From CAYYBZ01 sp964470285 [NCBI: uncultured Oligoflexia bacterium] (GTDB lineage: Bacteria; Bdellovibrionota_G; CAYYBZ01), in contig CAYYBZ010000077.1 in NCBI GenBank assembly GCA_964470285.1, positions 1 to 7,860 of the forward strand: a stretch of 7,860 nt of DNA, read 5' to 3'. The number at the start of each line of letters is the position of its first letter. Within the stretch, counting starts at the first letter, position 1. The translations under genes were made by a program, and so were the position numbers. Below, in pieces: positions 1-7,007 of the stretch. A model generated the notes under the pieces. That model ran no database searches. It saw only the letters and a program-made list of their open reading frames with translations, and was not told the DNA's origin.

Positions 1-493
1 CTCCGGGTGTATCTATAAATGTGATTATGGGAAGTCCCAGTCTTTCGGCCATGGTCATTACTCTCAGGGCTTTTCTGTAGCCTTCGGGTTTGGGCATTCC
101 GAAATTCCTGAAAATCTTTTCTTTGGTATTACGTCCTTTTTGCTGCCCGATTATGGCTACTCCGCCTATCCCCTCAAGTTCGGCAAGACCTGCGACTATG
201 GCTTTGTCGTCCATAAAGTTTCGATCGCCGTGCAGCTCTATAAAATCTGTGAAGATTGCTTCAATGTAATCTGTTGAATAGGGTCTGCTCATATGACGGG
301 AAAGCTGTGTTCTCTGCCAGTTTGATAATTTTGAAAAAATATCTTTTAAAAGTTTTTGGGATTTTTTTTCAAGCTTTTGCAGTTCAGACTGAAAATCAAG
401 TCCTTTTTCGGATGAGAATTCCTTTAATTCGGCGATTTTGTCTTCAAGCTCCGAGATGGGTTTTTCAAAGTCCAGATAAGTTTTCATTGCCAT
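1..493 (-). CDS. accA: Acetyl-CoA carboxylase carboxyltransferase subunit alpha (3' part cut by window edge)
   Basis: AccA pairs with AccD to move the carboxyl group from carboxybiotin to acetyl-CoA, giving malonyl-CoA for fatty acid synthesis in the cytoplasm. The 164 visible residues cover about the first half of a protein that is usually near 315-320 residues. They start [20 protein letters not shown], followed by a charged coiled-coil-like helix and then the family blocks [61 protein letters not shown] and [10 protein letters not shown], where the window ends. These follow E. coli AccA from memory almost block for block. The start at 493 has a GGAG-type ribosome site 6-7 bases upstream; a second in-frame ATG two codons in is less well placed. 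It is the last visible gene of the mutL-miaA-accA run, 35 bases after miaA, with no clear promoter of its own. The carboxyl-terminal half, including the rest of the crotonase-like fold, is not visible. Confidence 0.96.
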   Translation of the reverse strand, partial: MAMKTYLDFEKPISELEDKIAELKEFSSEKGLDFQSELQKLEKKSQKLLKDIFSKLSNWQRTQLSRHMSRPYSTDYIEAIFTDFIELHGDRNFMDDKAIVAGLAELEGIGGVAIIGQQKGRNTKEKIFRNFGMPKPEGYRKALRVMTMAERLGLPIITFIDTPG

Positions 494-528
494 AAAATGC
501 TCCGTTTCTTGAGCGTGTAATTTTTAGA

Positions 529-1443
529 TTAAATAAAACTTTCAATAATGTTAAATATGCTTTTAAGATCACTGCCTGGATGAAACCAGTTTATCTCCTT
601 GTCTTTTTTAAACCAGGTCATCTGTCTTTTAGCATAATCTTTGGTACGTTTATACGTATTTCCCTTTGCCTGCATGATATCCGATTTACCCCGTAATACG
701 TCAACTGCTTCTTTGTAACCTATGGAATTTAATGATTTAAGAGAGCCTTTATAACCTTTCTTTAACAAAGTTTCAACTTCCTCCAAAAGTCCTTCTGAGA
801 ACATTTGATCAACTCTGGTTTTTATTGCCTTTTTTAAATCTTCTTTTTCCATTTTAAGTCCTATTTTCAGGTGGTTATAAGGATTTTCATTGAAAGAATG
901 TCTCTTTTGAAGTTCAGATATTCTAAACCCGGATGTTTTGTATATTTCAAGGGCTCTGATTATTCTCTGAGTATCGCCTTGCGTTATTTTGGAAGCTGCC
1001 TCAGGGTCAATTTCTTTAAGTTCCCGGTAAAGAGCTTTAAGTCCGTTAATTTCAATTTTTTTCAGCAATTCTTTTCTTGCTTCATCTGTAGTACCTTCAA
1101 ATTTGAAAAGTCCCCCTAAAAGACACTTTATATATAAACCCGTGCCTCCCACGACAACAGGTAATTTATTTTTCCCGGTTATATCGTTAATGCATTTTGC
1201 GGCATCTTGTGCAAACATAAATGCATTGTATTCTTCATCGGGATTTATAATGTCAAAAAGATGATGGGGAATTTTCCTGCGGTCTTTCTTTGAAAGCTTG
1301 CAGGTTCCTATATCCATGCCTTTATAAACCTGCATGGAATCACAATTTATTATCTCTGCTGGAAATTTTCCGGCAACATTAAGGGAAAGTTCACTTTTAC
1401 CTGTTGCTGTTTGCCCAAGTATTATTATTATCTTTTTCTTCAT
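529..1443 (-). CDS. miaA: tRNA dimethylallyltransferase MiaA
   Basis: MiaA transfers a dimethylallyl group from DMAPP to N6 of adenosine 37 in tRNAs that read codons beginning with U, which steadies codon pairing. The 304-residue product is of normal length. Visible motifs are the P-loop GQTATGKS (10-17), the CDSMQVYKGMDIGT block (34-47) with the catalytic-type Asp35, GGTGLYIKCLL (99-109) with Thr101, GDTQRIIRALEIY (156-168) in the tRNA-binding region, SIGYKEA (240-246), and the C-terminal YAKRQMTWFK (270-279) typical of the family. The start lies 12 bases after the mutL stop, and no good Shine-Dalgarno site is seen, so translation is probably coupled to mutL. mutL-miaA adjacency is common in bacteria, which supports both calls. 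Confidence 0.97.
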   Translation of the reverse strand: MKKKIIIILGQTATGKSELSLNVAGKFPAEIINCDSMQVYKGMDIGTCKLSKKDRRKIPHHLFDIINPDEEYNAFMFAQDAAKCINDITGKNKLPVVVGGTGLYIKCLLGGLFKFEGTTDEARKELLKKIEINGLKALYRELKEIDPEAASKITQGDTQRIIRALEIYKTSGFRISELQKRHSFNENPYNHLKIGLKMEKEDLKKAIKTRVDQMFSEGLLEEVETLLKKGYKGSLKSLNSIGYKEAVDVLRGKSDIMQAKGNTYKRTKDYAKRQMTWFKKDKEINWFHPGSDLKSIFNIIESFI

Positions 1444-1455
1444 ACTATTAACAGT

Positions 1456-3171
1456 TCAGATTCTCTTAAACATCTTTTTTAAAAAATCTTCGTCCAGAGC
1501 AGCTGTGAAGGGTCGTCCGTGAGGGCAGGTTTCACCTTTTAAATTATCAAGCGAATTTAAGAGGGATTGTATCTCCGGTGCGGTTAAGTGTTTGGAAAAT
1601 CTTATTGAAGAATGGCAGGCTATCGTTTCAAGTATTTCATCAATTATCTTAAGTTTGTAAGAAGATGATTTTACGTCCGAAATCATGTCGGTGATATCGT
1701 TTATTGTTTTTACGTGATCTGTACCTGTAAGTATTTCGGGCACGCTCCTTAAGATGAAGTTAAAATCCCCGAATTCTTCTATTAAAAATCCGAAGTTCCT
1801 GAAGGTCCTGATATTTTCTTTTAAAAGGGAAAACTTGTGTCCCTTCATCTCAAATTCCAATGGGAAAAGAAGATCCTGCATTGCAATCTTGTTTTTTCCG
1901 TAATCTTCTTTAAGTTTCTCGAAATTAACCCTTTCATGAGCCGCGTGCTGATCAATAATGACTACTCCTTTATCGTCACCGCAGATAATATAGCTGTTTT
2001 TAAGCTGTCCCAAAACATTAAGATTGGAATAATACCCGTGTGAATTTTTTTCACCGATACGTTCATACGGGATTTCATTACTGCCGTATATTTGAGTTCT
2101 ACCCGGGAAATTAAAATTAATATTTTCTGCTTGTTTTTGAGTACTTGTTTCATTTCTTAATTCAATTTTATCTTCTGTTTCAAAGGATCTTTTAATGCTC
2201 TTCTCAACAAAATTATGAATAAAGCCGGGATCTGTGAATCTTACTTCCGCTTTAGCGGGATGAACGTTTACATCAACTTCAGACGGAGGCATCGTAAGAA
2301 ATATTACGCCTCCAGGATATCTTCCGGTACCGATTTGCGTTCTTAGAGCCTCTAAAGCCGCATGTGAGATAATTTTGTCTTTAACAATTCTTCCGTTAAC
2401 ATAAATCAGTATTCTCGATGAGGTCTTAAAATCAATACCCGGTGCAGTAATGATTCCATCAATGTAATATTTGCCTGCAGAATTACTTAATTTCCTGTCC
2501 GGAACGGAGGTTTTTGGAAATATTTTCTTTGCTCTTAAAGGAATGTTCTCGTTTTTGCTAAGTGAGATTGTTTCATTCCCTTCAACAATCAATTTGAACG
2601 AGATATCCGTATAGGGCAGTGCAATTTTTGAAAAAATGTCTTCTATATGTCCGGATTCGGTTTTATCCGTTTTTAAAAATTTCTTTCTCGCGGGAAAATT
2701 ATAGAAAAGATTTTTAACGCTGATTTCTGTTCCGTTTAAAGCGGCTACTTTTTCAGTTTCAATTATACCGCCTTTTTCGCAGTATATTTTTGTGCCTGTT
2801 TCTTCATCTTTAGTTTTAGTTTTTAAAGTAAGTTGTGAAATGCTTGCTATGCTTGCAAGAGCCTCGCCCCTGAATCCCATTGTATCAACGTTTTCGAGAA
2901 GTCCGCTTGAAATGTTAAGTTTTGAAGTCGTAAATCTTTCCAGACTCAGGTGAGCATACTCATTTTTAATCCCGCAGCCGTTATCTGTTATCTTTATTAG
3001 CTTTTTGCCTCCTGATTCAATTGCTACGCAAATTGAATCTGCCCCTGCATCAATAGAATTCTCTAACAGTTCCTTGACTACTGATGCCGGCCTTTCGATG
3101 ATTTCTCCCGCAGCTATTTTAACGCAGATATGCTCGGGTATTCTGAATATGGTCGATGATTGCGGCATCAT
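1456..3171 (-). CDS. mutL: DNA mismatch repair protein MutL, endonuclease type
   Basis: MutL couples mismatch recognition by MutS to strand removal. The 571-residue protein is slightly short for the family (about 600-650) because the middle linker is brief. The N-terminal GHL ATPase is complete: AAGEIIERPASVVKELLENS (20-39) with the expected catalytic Glu34 and Mg-binding Asn38, ITDNGCGI (61-68), GFRGEALASIASIS (99-112) and GTEISVKNLFYNFPARKKF (147-165). SEVDVNVHPAKAEVRF (297-312) closes the transducer domain. The C-terminal domain has the metal-binding nicking motif DQHAAHERVNFE (407-418, fitting DQHA-x2-E-x4-E), ACHSSIR (518-524), CPHGRP (549-554) and a terminal FKR. It should therefore nick DNA itself, as in bacteria without MutH. 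Two ATG codons lie in tandem (3171 and 3168); neither has a ribosome site, and a -10-like hexamer is only 4 bases upstream. It heads the mutL-miaA-accA run; no mutS is in view. Confidence 0.97.
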   Translation of the reverse strand: MMPQSSTIFRIPEHICVKIAAGEIIERPASVVKELLENSIDAGADSICVAIESGGKKLIKITDNGCGIKNEYAHLSLERFTTSKLNISSGLLENVDTMGFRGEALASIASISQLTLKTKTKDEETGTKIYCEKGGIIETEKVAALNGTEISVKNLFYNFPARKKFLKTDKTESGHIEDIFSKIALPYTDISFKLIVEGNETISLSKNENIPLRAKKIFPKTSVPDRKLSNSAGKYYIDGIITAPGIDFKTSSRILIYVNGRIVKDKIISHAALEALRTQIGTGRYPGGVIFLTMPPSEVDVNVHPAKAEVRFTDPGFIHNFVEKSIKRSFETEDKIELRNETSTQKQAENINFNFPGRTQIYGSNEIPYERIGEKNSHGYYSNLNVLGQLKNSYIICGDDKGVVIIDQHAAHERVNFEKLKEDYGKNKIAMQDLLFPLEFEMKGHKFSLLKENIRTFRNFGFLIEEFGDFNFILRSVPEILTGTDHVKTINDITDMISDVKSSSYKLKIIDEILETIACHSSIRFSKHLTAPEIQSLLNSLDNLKGETCPHGRPFTAALDEDFLKKMFKRI

Positions 3172-3175
3172 GGAT

Positions 3176-3203
3176 ATTTAACAAAACGTTGAATAAATAT
3201 CAA
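3176..3203 (-). promoter_or_regulatory. Candidate promoter of the mutL-miaA-accA operon
   Basis: Read on the minus strand, TTGATA (5 of 6 to the -35 consensus) is followed after 16 bases by TTAAAT (4 of 6 to the -10). The -10 ends 4 bases before the mutL ATG, so transcription would begin at or next to the start codon, giving a leaderless message. The region is very AT-rich, so chance matches are likely. Confidence 0.4.
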
Positions 3204-3230
3204 TAATCGTATAATAAATCGCTATATAAT
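3189..3230 (+). promoter_or_regulatory. Candidate promoter region for the broken propeller gene, overlapping the mutL promoter
   Basis: On the plus strand there are two perfect TATAAT hexamers, at 3210-3215 and 3225-3230. TTGAAT at 3189-3194 lies 15 bases before the first, a short spacing; the second has no clear -35. Either would give a short leader ending in the strong ribosome site AAAGGAG at 3241-3247, 6 bases before the ATG at 3254. The candidate elements interleave with those of mutL on the other strand, so expression of the two could compete. Confidence 0.4.
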
Positions 3231-3253
3231 AAACAGTTTAAAAGGAGCATAAT

Positions 3254-3795
3254 ATGAGGAGGCTGGTTTTTACGGCGGTATTCTTCTTTTTTCTTCTTTA
3301 TTCATTTCAATCACTTGCGACACGTTTTAATCTACCCGCTGACAGGGATATATTTGAGGGTAAAGCCGAGCCGAAGAAAGTTTTTAAAGCTTCAAAATCA
3401 TCTATATTTTTACCATGTATGCAAACGGACTTCAGATAATGCAAAAATCTGCAGATACACTTAGTGTTATATCCAAATTGGATCTGCAATGCGGCCAAAC
3501 CCTATATTCGGTGTATTCGTCTTTGCATGTTGAAGGTAATTATGCCTTTGTTCAGATGGGATCAAATATACATCTTGTCGATATATCGGATATGGAAAAA
3601 CCAAGGCTTCTTTAAACGCTTAGCCTGCAAGCCGATTCCGTTTACATGGCCGTTAAGGGAAACTACATATATGTTTCAAACAGATACGGTTTCCAGATAG
3701 CTAAAGTATCCGGCGGAAAGCTTCAATTCGTTAAAAATATTGTGACCGCTCAGCAATGGCATGGATCCATTGCTACACAAGGAAACCGCTTCTTA
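3254..3795 (+). pseudogene. Decayed gene for a secreted LVIVD-type beta-propeller protein, 3' truncated
   Basis: The start is well formed: an AAAGGAG ribosome site, then a signal peptide beginning MRRLVFTAVFFFFLLYSF with likely cleavage soon after residue 20. This frame stops after 61 codons. Propeller-like sequence continues in another frame from about 3388: MYANGLQIMQKSADTLSV, then GNYAFVQMGSNIHLVDISD followed by MEKPRLL, which fits LVIVD repeats (GNYAYV...L.IVDISD..KP). An in-frame TAA at 3613-3615 interrupts it, yet the same frame goes on with ADSVYMAVKGNYIYVSNRYG, FQIAKVSGGKLQFVKNIV and GSIATQGNRFLFA. There it meets the 3' end of the convergent cyclase gene, and beyond that only antisense sequence remains. 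Whole proteins of this type are normally several hundred residues, so the 3' part is missing. A frameshift, a stop and a truncation together argue for true decay over one sequencing error. The exact role is unknown; such proteins are exported or lipid-anchored in diverse bacteria. Confidence 0.72.
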
Positions 3796-4893
3796 TTCGC
3801 TAAAAGCGACAACCTTGTTCCGGCCTTCTCTTTTAGCTTTATACAGGGCGCGGTCGGCATGCTCTATGAGTTCCTGGTAGTTTTTGACATTGGGCGATAG
3901 ATCGGCCGCACCTATACTGATCGTAGCTTTTAAAATAAGATCATTGTATTCGTAATTAATGCTTGAGACTAAAAGCCTTAGTTTTTCACTAAGTCTTACT
4001 GCGCTTTGGAGGTGAGTTTCCGGAAGTATTATTGCAAATTCCTCTCCGCCGTAACGGCCGAAAATATCCTCTTTTCTCATGTTTTTCATTATGAGAGAGG
4101 CGGTTTTTCTTAAGACAAAGTCACCCGTCGGATGGCCGTACTGGTCGTTAAGTTTTTTAAAGTTATCGAAATCGAAGATTACAAAAGACATGTGTCTGTC
4201 GTATCTTTTTGATCTTGAGAATTCTGTCTGAAGCTTTTCAAGTAAGAATTTCTTATTGTAAACCTTGGTGAGTCCGTCAAGAGTTGCCAGTTTATATATT
4301 TCGTCGTGATACATATTTTCAATGTTTGATCCGGAGATGTATTTTAAAATGGTATTTCCGATAAGAACAAGGTCACCTTCTTTTAAGGAGGTTTTTTCAA
4401 TTTTTTTAGTATTTACGAACGTACCGTTTGTAGATTTAAGATCTTCAATGAAATATTCTTTTTTGCTTCTTGTTATTTTGGCGTGATGCCTCGAAACATT
4501 TTCCTCGTCTACTCTTATGTTGGCAGTATCACTTCGACCTATAACCATTTCGTTTAAATCAAGATCATATTTTTTACCCAGGTTCTCCCCATGAATTGTT
4601 ATAAGGCAGGCACCTTCAACCCCTGGTGAATCTGTCATAAGTTCCTGCTGATGTGTTATAACTGTTTGCTCCTCACCTGCCGCCTGTAAGGGAGGAGGAG
4701 AGGTTTCCTGAGTGAATACCCTTGAAAATTCCTCAAGGCAACTGGAGCATGCTCCCTGATCGGTTTTCCAGTGAGGTTTTCTCTTCTGTATAAATTCTAT
4801 AAGTTCTTGATTTGCGAAGAAATGCTTTGTTAAATCGGAATGATCGACGTTCATTCCGCAAAAGGGGCATCTTTTCTGTTCATTTTGGGCCAT
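3793..4893 (-). CDS. Cys/His module - FHA - GGDEF diguanylate cyclase
   Basis: A predicted soluble enzyme that makes c-di-GMP from two GTP, with the cyclase under control of a phosphothreonine-binding FHA domain. The 366 residues read in order: a Cys/His module (CPFC at 9-12, His18, His24, His41, CSSC at 49-52) that may bind zinc; a Pro/Gln-rich linker (about 60-95); an FHA domain (about 97-187) with GRS at 119-121, SRHHA at 134-138 and STNGTFVN at 154-161; and a GGDEF domain (about 200-362) with LDGLTKVYNK, DFDNFKKLNDQYGH, the active-site loop GGEEF at 282-286 and ADRALYKAKREGRN near the end. RKED at 273-276 sits exactly where the RxxD inhibitory site belongs, so product feedback is expected. 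No signal peptide or membrane segment is seen. The start at 4893 has only a distant AAAGG, 12 bases upstream. The gene converges on the broken propeller gene and is divergent from the DciA-like gene. Confidence 0.93.
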   Translation of the reverse strand: MAQNEQKRCPFCGMNVDHSDLTKHFFANQELIEFIQKRKPHWKTDQGACSSCLEEFSRVFTQETSPPPLQAAGEEQTVITHQQELMTDSPGVEGACLITIHGENLGKKYDLDLNEMVIGRSDTANIRVDEENVSRHHAKITRSKKEYFIEDLKSTNGTFVNTKKIEKTSLKEGDLVLIGNTILKYISGSNIENMYHDEIYKLATLDGLTKVYNKKFLLEKLQTEFSRSKRYDRHMSFVIFDFDNFKKLNDQYGHPTGDFVLRKTASLIMKNMRKEDIFGRYGGEEFAIILPETHLQSAVRLSEKLRLLVSSINYEYNDLILKATISIGAADLSPNVKNYQELIEHADRALYKAKREGRNKVVAFSE

Positions 4894-4905
4894 AATGTTT
4901 GCGGG

Positions 4906-4949
4906 CCTTTCAAATTTGCAATGTTATAACTTAATTGTACCTTGAAAGG
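4906..4949. repeat. 8-base inverted repeat in the cyclase leader and promoter
   Basis: CCTTTCAA at 4906-4913 is the exact reverse complement of TTGAAAGG at 4942-4949, with 28 bases between. One arm lies inside the spacer of the candidate cyclase promoter and the other in the transcribed leader, including the weak AAAGG ribosome site. It could be a pair of operator half-sites or chance. Confidence 0.35.
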
Positions 4950-4961
4950 GTCAATCTTCAA
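4934..4961 (-). promoter_or_regulatory. Candidate promoter of the FHA-GGDEF gene
   Basis: On the minus strand TTGAAG (4956-4961) and TACAAT (4934-4939) are 16 bases apart, each close to the sigma-70 consensus. The -10 ends about 40 bases before the ATG at 4893, which would leave a leader of roughly 30-35 bases. Confidence 0.5.
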
Positions 4962-4985
4962 CTAAAAATTTTAATCATTTCGGCC

Positions 4986-5014
4986 TTGAATTAGCTTAAC
5001 GTTTTGTGTTAATT
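4986..5014 (+). promoter_or_regulatory. Weak candidate promoter for the DciA-like gene
   Basis: TTGAAT at 4986-4991 and TTAATT at 5009-5014 are 17 bases apart; the -10 matches only 3 of 6. If real, transcription starts just before the ATG at 5024, and the upstream GTG at 5006 lies inside the promoter and cannot be the start codon. Confidence 0.25.
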
Positions 5015-5023
5015 AGTAATTTG

Positions 5024-5374
5024 ATGTTAAGAAGAAAAGACAAAGAAAAAAAGAAGCTTACACAGCTTTCGGAAATCATTGAGAGCCGCTATATGGGAAA
5101 AGTTCTTTCAGGACTTGTTTCCGAATATAAGCTTATGAAAAACTGGCAATCAATTATTGGAAGCCATCTAAGCTTACAAACCAATCCCGGAAGAATCAAA
5201 AGAGGTGTGCTTCATATTAAAGTTTCGAACTCGGTAGTTTTAAATGAGCTTTATTTCCTTAAAAAAGAATTGCTTTTAAAAGTAAACAGTGAGCTTGGCA
5301 GGGGGATCGTTAAGGATATTAAGTTTGAAATAAGCAATTTAAGACAAGATAATCAGATCGGCATATCTCCCTGA
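5024..5374 (+). CDS. DUF721 / DciA-like protein (putative replicative helicase loader)
   Basis: DciA-family proteins bind DnaB and help load it at the origin in bacteria that lack DnaC or DnaI; short DUF721 proteins are their relatives. From ATG 5024 the product is 116 residues, basic at the N-terminus (MLRRKDKEKKK), which suits DNA binding. The DUF721 pattern follows: a helix with MGKVLSGLVSEYKLMKNWQS, then IIGSHLSLQTNPGRIKRGVL, HIKVSNSVVLNELYFLKKEL and a final helix plus strand with INELGRG-like spacing (VNSELGRGIVKDIKFEI). The Trp followed by I-I-G and the G-x-L-x-I-x-V strand are the best family marks. An in-frame GTG at 5006 would add six residues; neither start has a ribosome site, and ATG is preferred. 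It ends 11 bases before the convergent murJ stop. It does not sit beside dnaA, dnaN, recF or gyrB, where such genes are often found. The family call is firm; the loading role is inferred. Confidence 0.82.
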   Translation: MLRRKDKEKKKLTQLSEIIESRYMGKVLSGLVSEYKLMKNWQSIIGSHLSLQTNPGRIKRGVLHIKVSNSVVLNELYFLKKELLLKVNSELGRGIVKDIKFEISNLRQDNQIGISP

Positions 5375-5385
5375 TATTATAGAGA

Positions 5386-6984
5386 TTACTTGGATTTAAT
5401 GTTAAGGCCTTTCTTTTTGTGCCGCTTTTTTCTTAGAATTTCCAGAATTGTCGAAAGCTCCTCAATTTTTAAAAGTTTTGACATTATAAAATAAGCTATC
5501 ATTCCGCCGGATATACCGCAAAAAAGCCTAAAAACCTTCATCATAATCATGCCTTTTTGTTCCCATAGGGAAGATAGACAGATTTCATAGGCAGCAAATC
5601 CCATTACTAAACAGGCAAGAAGAATTTTTAATGTGGTCCACAGTATTTTTTTAAGTCCTATTTTCCCTATTCTCTTTCTAAGTTCAATTGTGAGAAGTGT
5701 TAGGTTGAAGGTTGCTGCCAGACCGACTGCCAGGGCAAGGCCTCCGTATGAGAAATAATCTGTATTTATTAAAATTACAGCAGCGAAAAAGTTCATGAAC
5801 ATCGCGAAGAACGCGCAGTAAAAAGGTGTTTTGGTATCGCTTAAAGAGAAAAATGCCGTTGAATAAATCTTAACTCCGGCAATTGCAAAAAGCCCCATCG
5901 AATCAAATAGCAGAACAAATGCTGTTTTACGTGTCGCCTCCCAGTCGAATGCTCCGTGCTGAAAAAGTGTGCTGATAATCGGTTCTCTAAGGGCAATTAT
6001 TCCGAAAGTAGCAGGAAGAGTCAGAAATAGAACAAGTCTTAACGCGGAATTTATAATCTTTTTCATCTCATCAATATTCTTCCTTGCAAATTCCTCTGAA
6101 AGTGTCGGGAGGATTGCTGTTCCAAAGGCAACGATTATCAAACCGACCGGCAGCTGAATAATTCTATTGGAATAATAAAGGTAAGTATTAACTTCTTCGT
6201 TTGGGATCAGTGATGCCAGGTGTGTATTGACAATTATGTTTATCTGATAAACGGTAGAACCGAACATTGCAGGCAAAAATAAAAGACCTATTTTTTTAAT
6301 AGCAGGGTCACTGAAGTTGAATCTGAATTTGAAGAAAAAGCCTTCTTTAGAAAGGAAAGGAAACTGGAAAATTAACTGAAAGACGCCTCCGATTAAAACT
6401 CCGATTGCCAATGCATAAATGGACAGATTTAATGTGTAGTAGAGTAAAAAGAATCCCCCTATCCAGAATAAGTTAAAAAGAATGGGAGCGGCGGCCGGGG
6501 GCATAAATCGTCTTAGAGAATTTAGAACACCCATGGCCAGAGCCATAATGCTCACAAGGGCAATATAGGGAAACATTATCCGTGCAAGCTTAACGGTAAG
6601 GGTAAATTTTTCCCCGGTATAGCCTGAGGCGATTAACTGAACAATATAAGGCGCGAGTAAAACTCCTAAAGCGGTAATAATTATCAAGGAGAAAAATAAT
6701 AGTGTGAAAATAGAGTCGGCAAGTTTTTTTGATTCTTCCTTGCCTCTGTTTACAAGATGCCCTGTGAAAGTAGGGACAAAAGAGGTATTCATGGCACCTT
6801 CGGCCAGGAAATTTCTAAGCAGATTTGGAATTCTGAAGGCTACATAAAAGGCGTCTGAAAACATAGATGCACCGAAAAAGTAGGCCGTAATCTGATCTCT
6901 TACAAGACCGGTTACTCTGGATATTGCTGTAAAGGAACCTATTGTGGCCGCGTATCGGGCAATTTTAGACTTTGACGATGCCAT
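5386..6984 (-). CDS. murJ: Lipid II flippase MurJ (MviN)
   Basis: MurJ is an inner-membrane transporter of the MOP superfamily that flips lipid II from the cytoplasmic to the outer face of the membrane for peptidoglycan synthesis. The 532-residue product is of normal length and very hydrophobic, with about 14 membrane segments in two lobes. The N-terminal signature is clear: SRVTGLVRDQITAYFFGAS (22-40), SDAFYVAFRIPNLLRNFLAE (43-62) and GAMNTSFVPTF. Residues matching essential E. coli positions are Arg29, Asp44, Arg57 and, in the second lobe, Arg274 within YYSNRIIQLPVGL (270-282). FQHGAFDW (341-348) and SLSDTKTPF (380-388) are further family blocks. The C-terminus is a basic tail (LRKKRHKKKGLNIKSK) on the cytoplasmic side. 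The start at 6984 has no ribosome site, but TATACT lies 10 bases upstream. The gene is monocistronic as far as can be seen, since the next gene downstream points the other way. Confidence 0.96.
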   Translation of the reverse strand: MASSKSKIARYAATIGSFTAISRVTGLVRDQITAYFFGASMFSDAFYVAFRIPNLLRNFLAEGAMNTSFVPTFTGHLVNRGKEESKKLADSIFTLLFFSLIIITALGVLLAPYIVQLIASGYTGEKFTLTVKLARIMFPYIALVSIMALAMGVLNSLRRFMPPAAAPILFNLFWIGGFFLLYYTLNLSIYALAIGVLIGGVFQLIFQFPFLSKEGFFFKFRFNFSDPAIKKIGLLFLPAMFGSTVYQINIIVNTHLASLIPNEEVNTYLYYSNRIIQLPVGLIIVAFGTAILPTLSEEFARKNIDEMKKIINSALRLVLFLTLPATFGIIALREPIISTLFQHGAFDWEATRKTAFVLLFDSMGLFAIAGVKIYSTAFFSLSDTKTPFYCAFFAMFMNFFAAVILINTDYFSYGGLALAVGLAATFNLTLLTIELRKRIGKIGLKKILWTTLKILLACLVMGFAAYEICLSSLWEQKGMIMMKVFRLFCGISGGMIAYFIMSKLLKIEELSTILEILRKKRHKKKGLNIKSK

Positions 6985-6994
6985 TTGTAGATTG

Positions 6995-7000
6995 AGTATA
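6995..7000 (-). promoter_or_regulatory. Candidate -10 box of murJ
   Basis: On the minus strand TATACT matches 5 of 6 positions of the -10 consensus and ends 10 bases before the murJ ATG. No good -35 hexamer is found at 16-18 bases; that position falls inside the perfect palindrome at 7008-7024. A start here would leave an extremely short leader, which agrees with the absent ribosome site. Confidence 0.4.
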
Positions 7001-7007
7001 TATTATT

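Noticed and set aside
1962-2153. 63-codon frame on the minus strand within mutL
   Set aside because: It overlaps the mutL linker and C-terminal coding sequence in another frame and has no family signature; mutL motifs cover this region.
3307-3498. 63-codon minus-strand frame opposite the propeller relic
   Set aside because: Low-complexity antisense product with no ribosome site; the plus strand has the signal peptide and repeat signature.
3254-3795. Programmed frameshift or stop-codon readthrough keeping the propeller gene functional
   Set aside because: Two separate lesions plus loss of the 3' part make recoding unlikely, and no slippery heptamer with a downstream structure was evident near the shift.
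3796-3900. Continuation of the propeller frame beyond the cyclase stop codon
   Set aside because: From about 3796 the plus-strand frame is simply antisense to the conserved GGDEF C-terminus (ALYKAKREGRN), so it is not propeller sequence.
5969-6157. 62-codon plus-strand frame opposite murJ
   Set aside because: Antisense shadow of a conserved membrane-protein gene without initiation signals.
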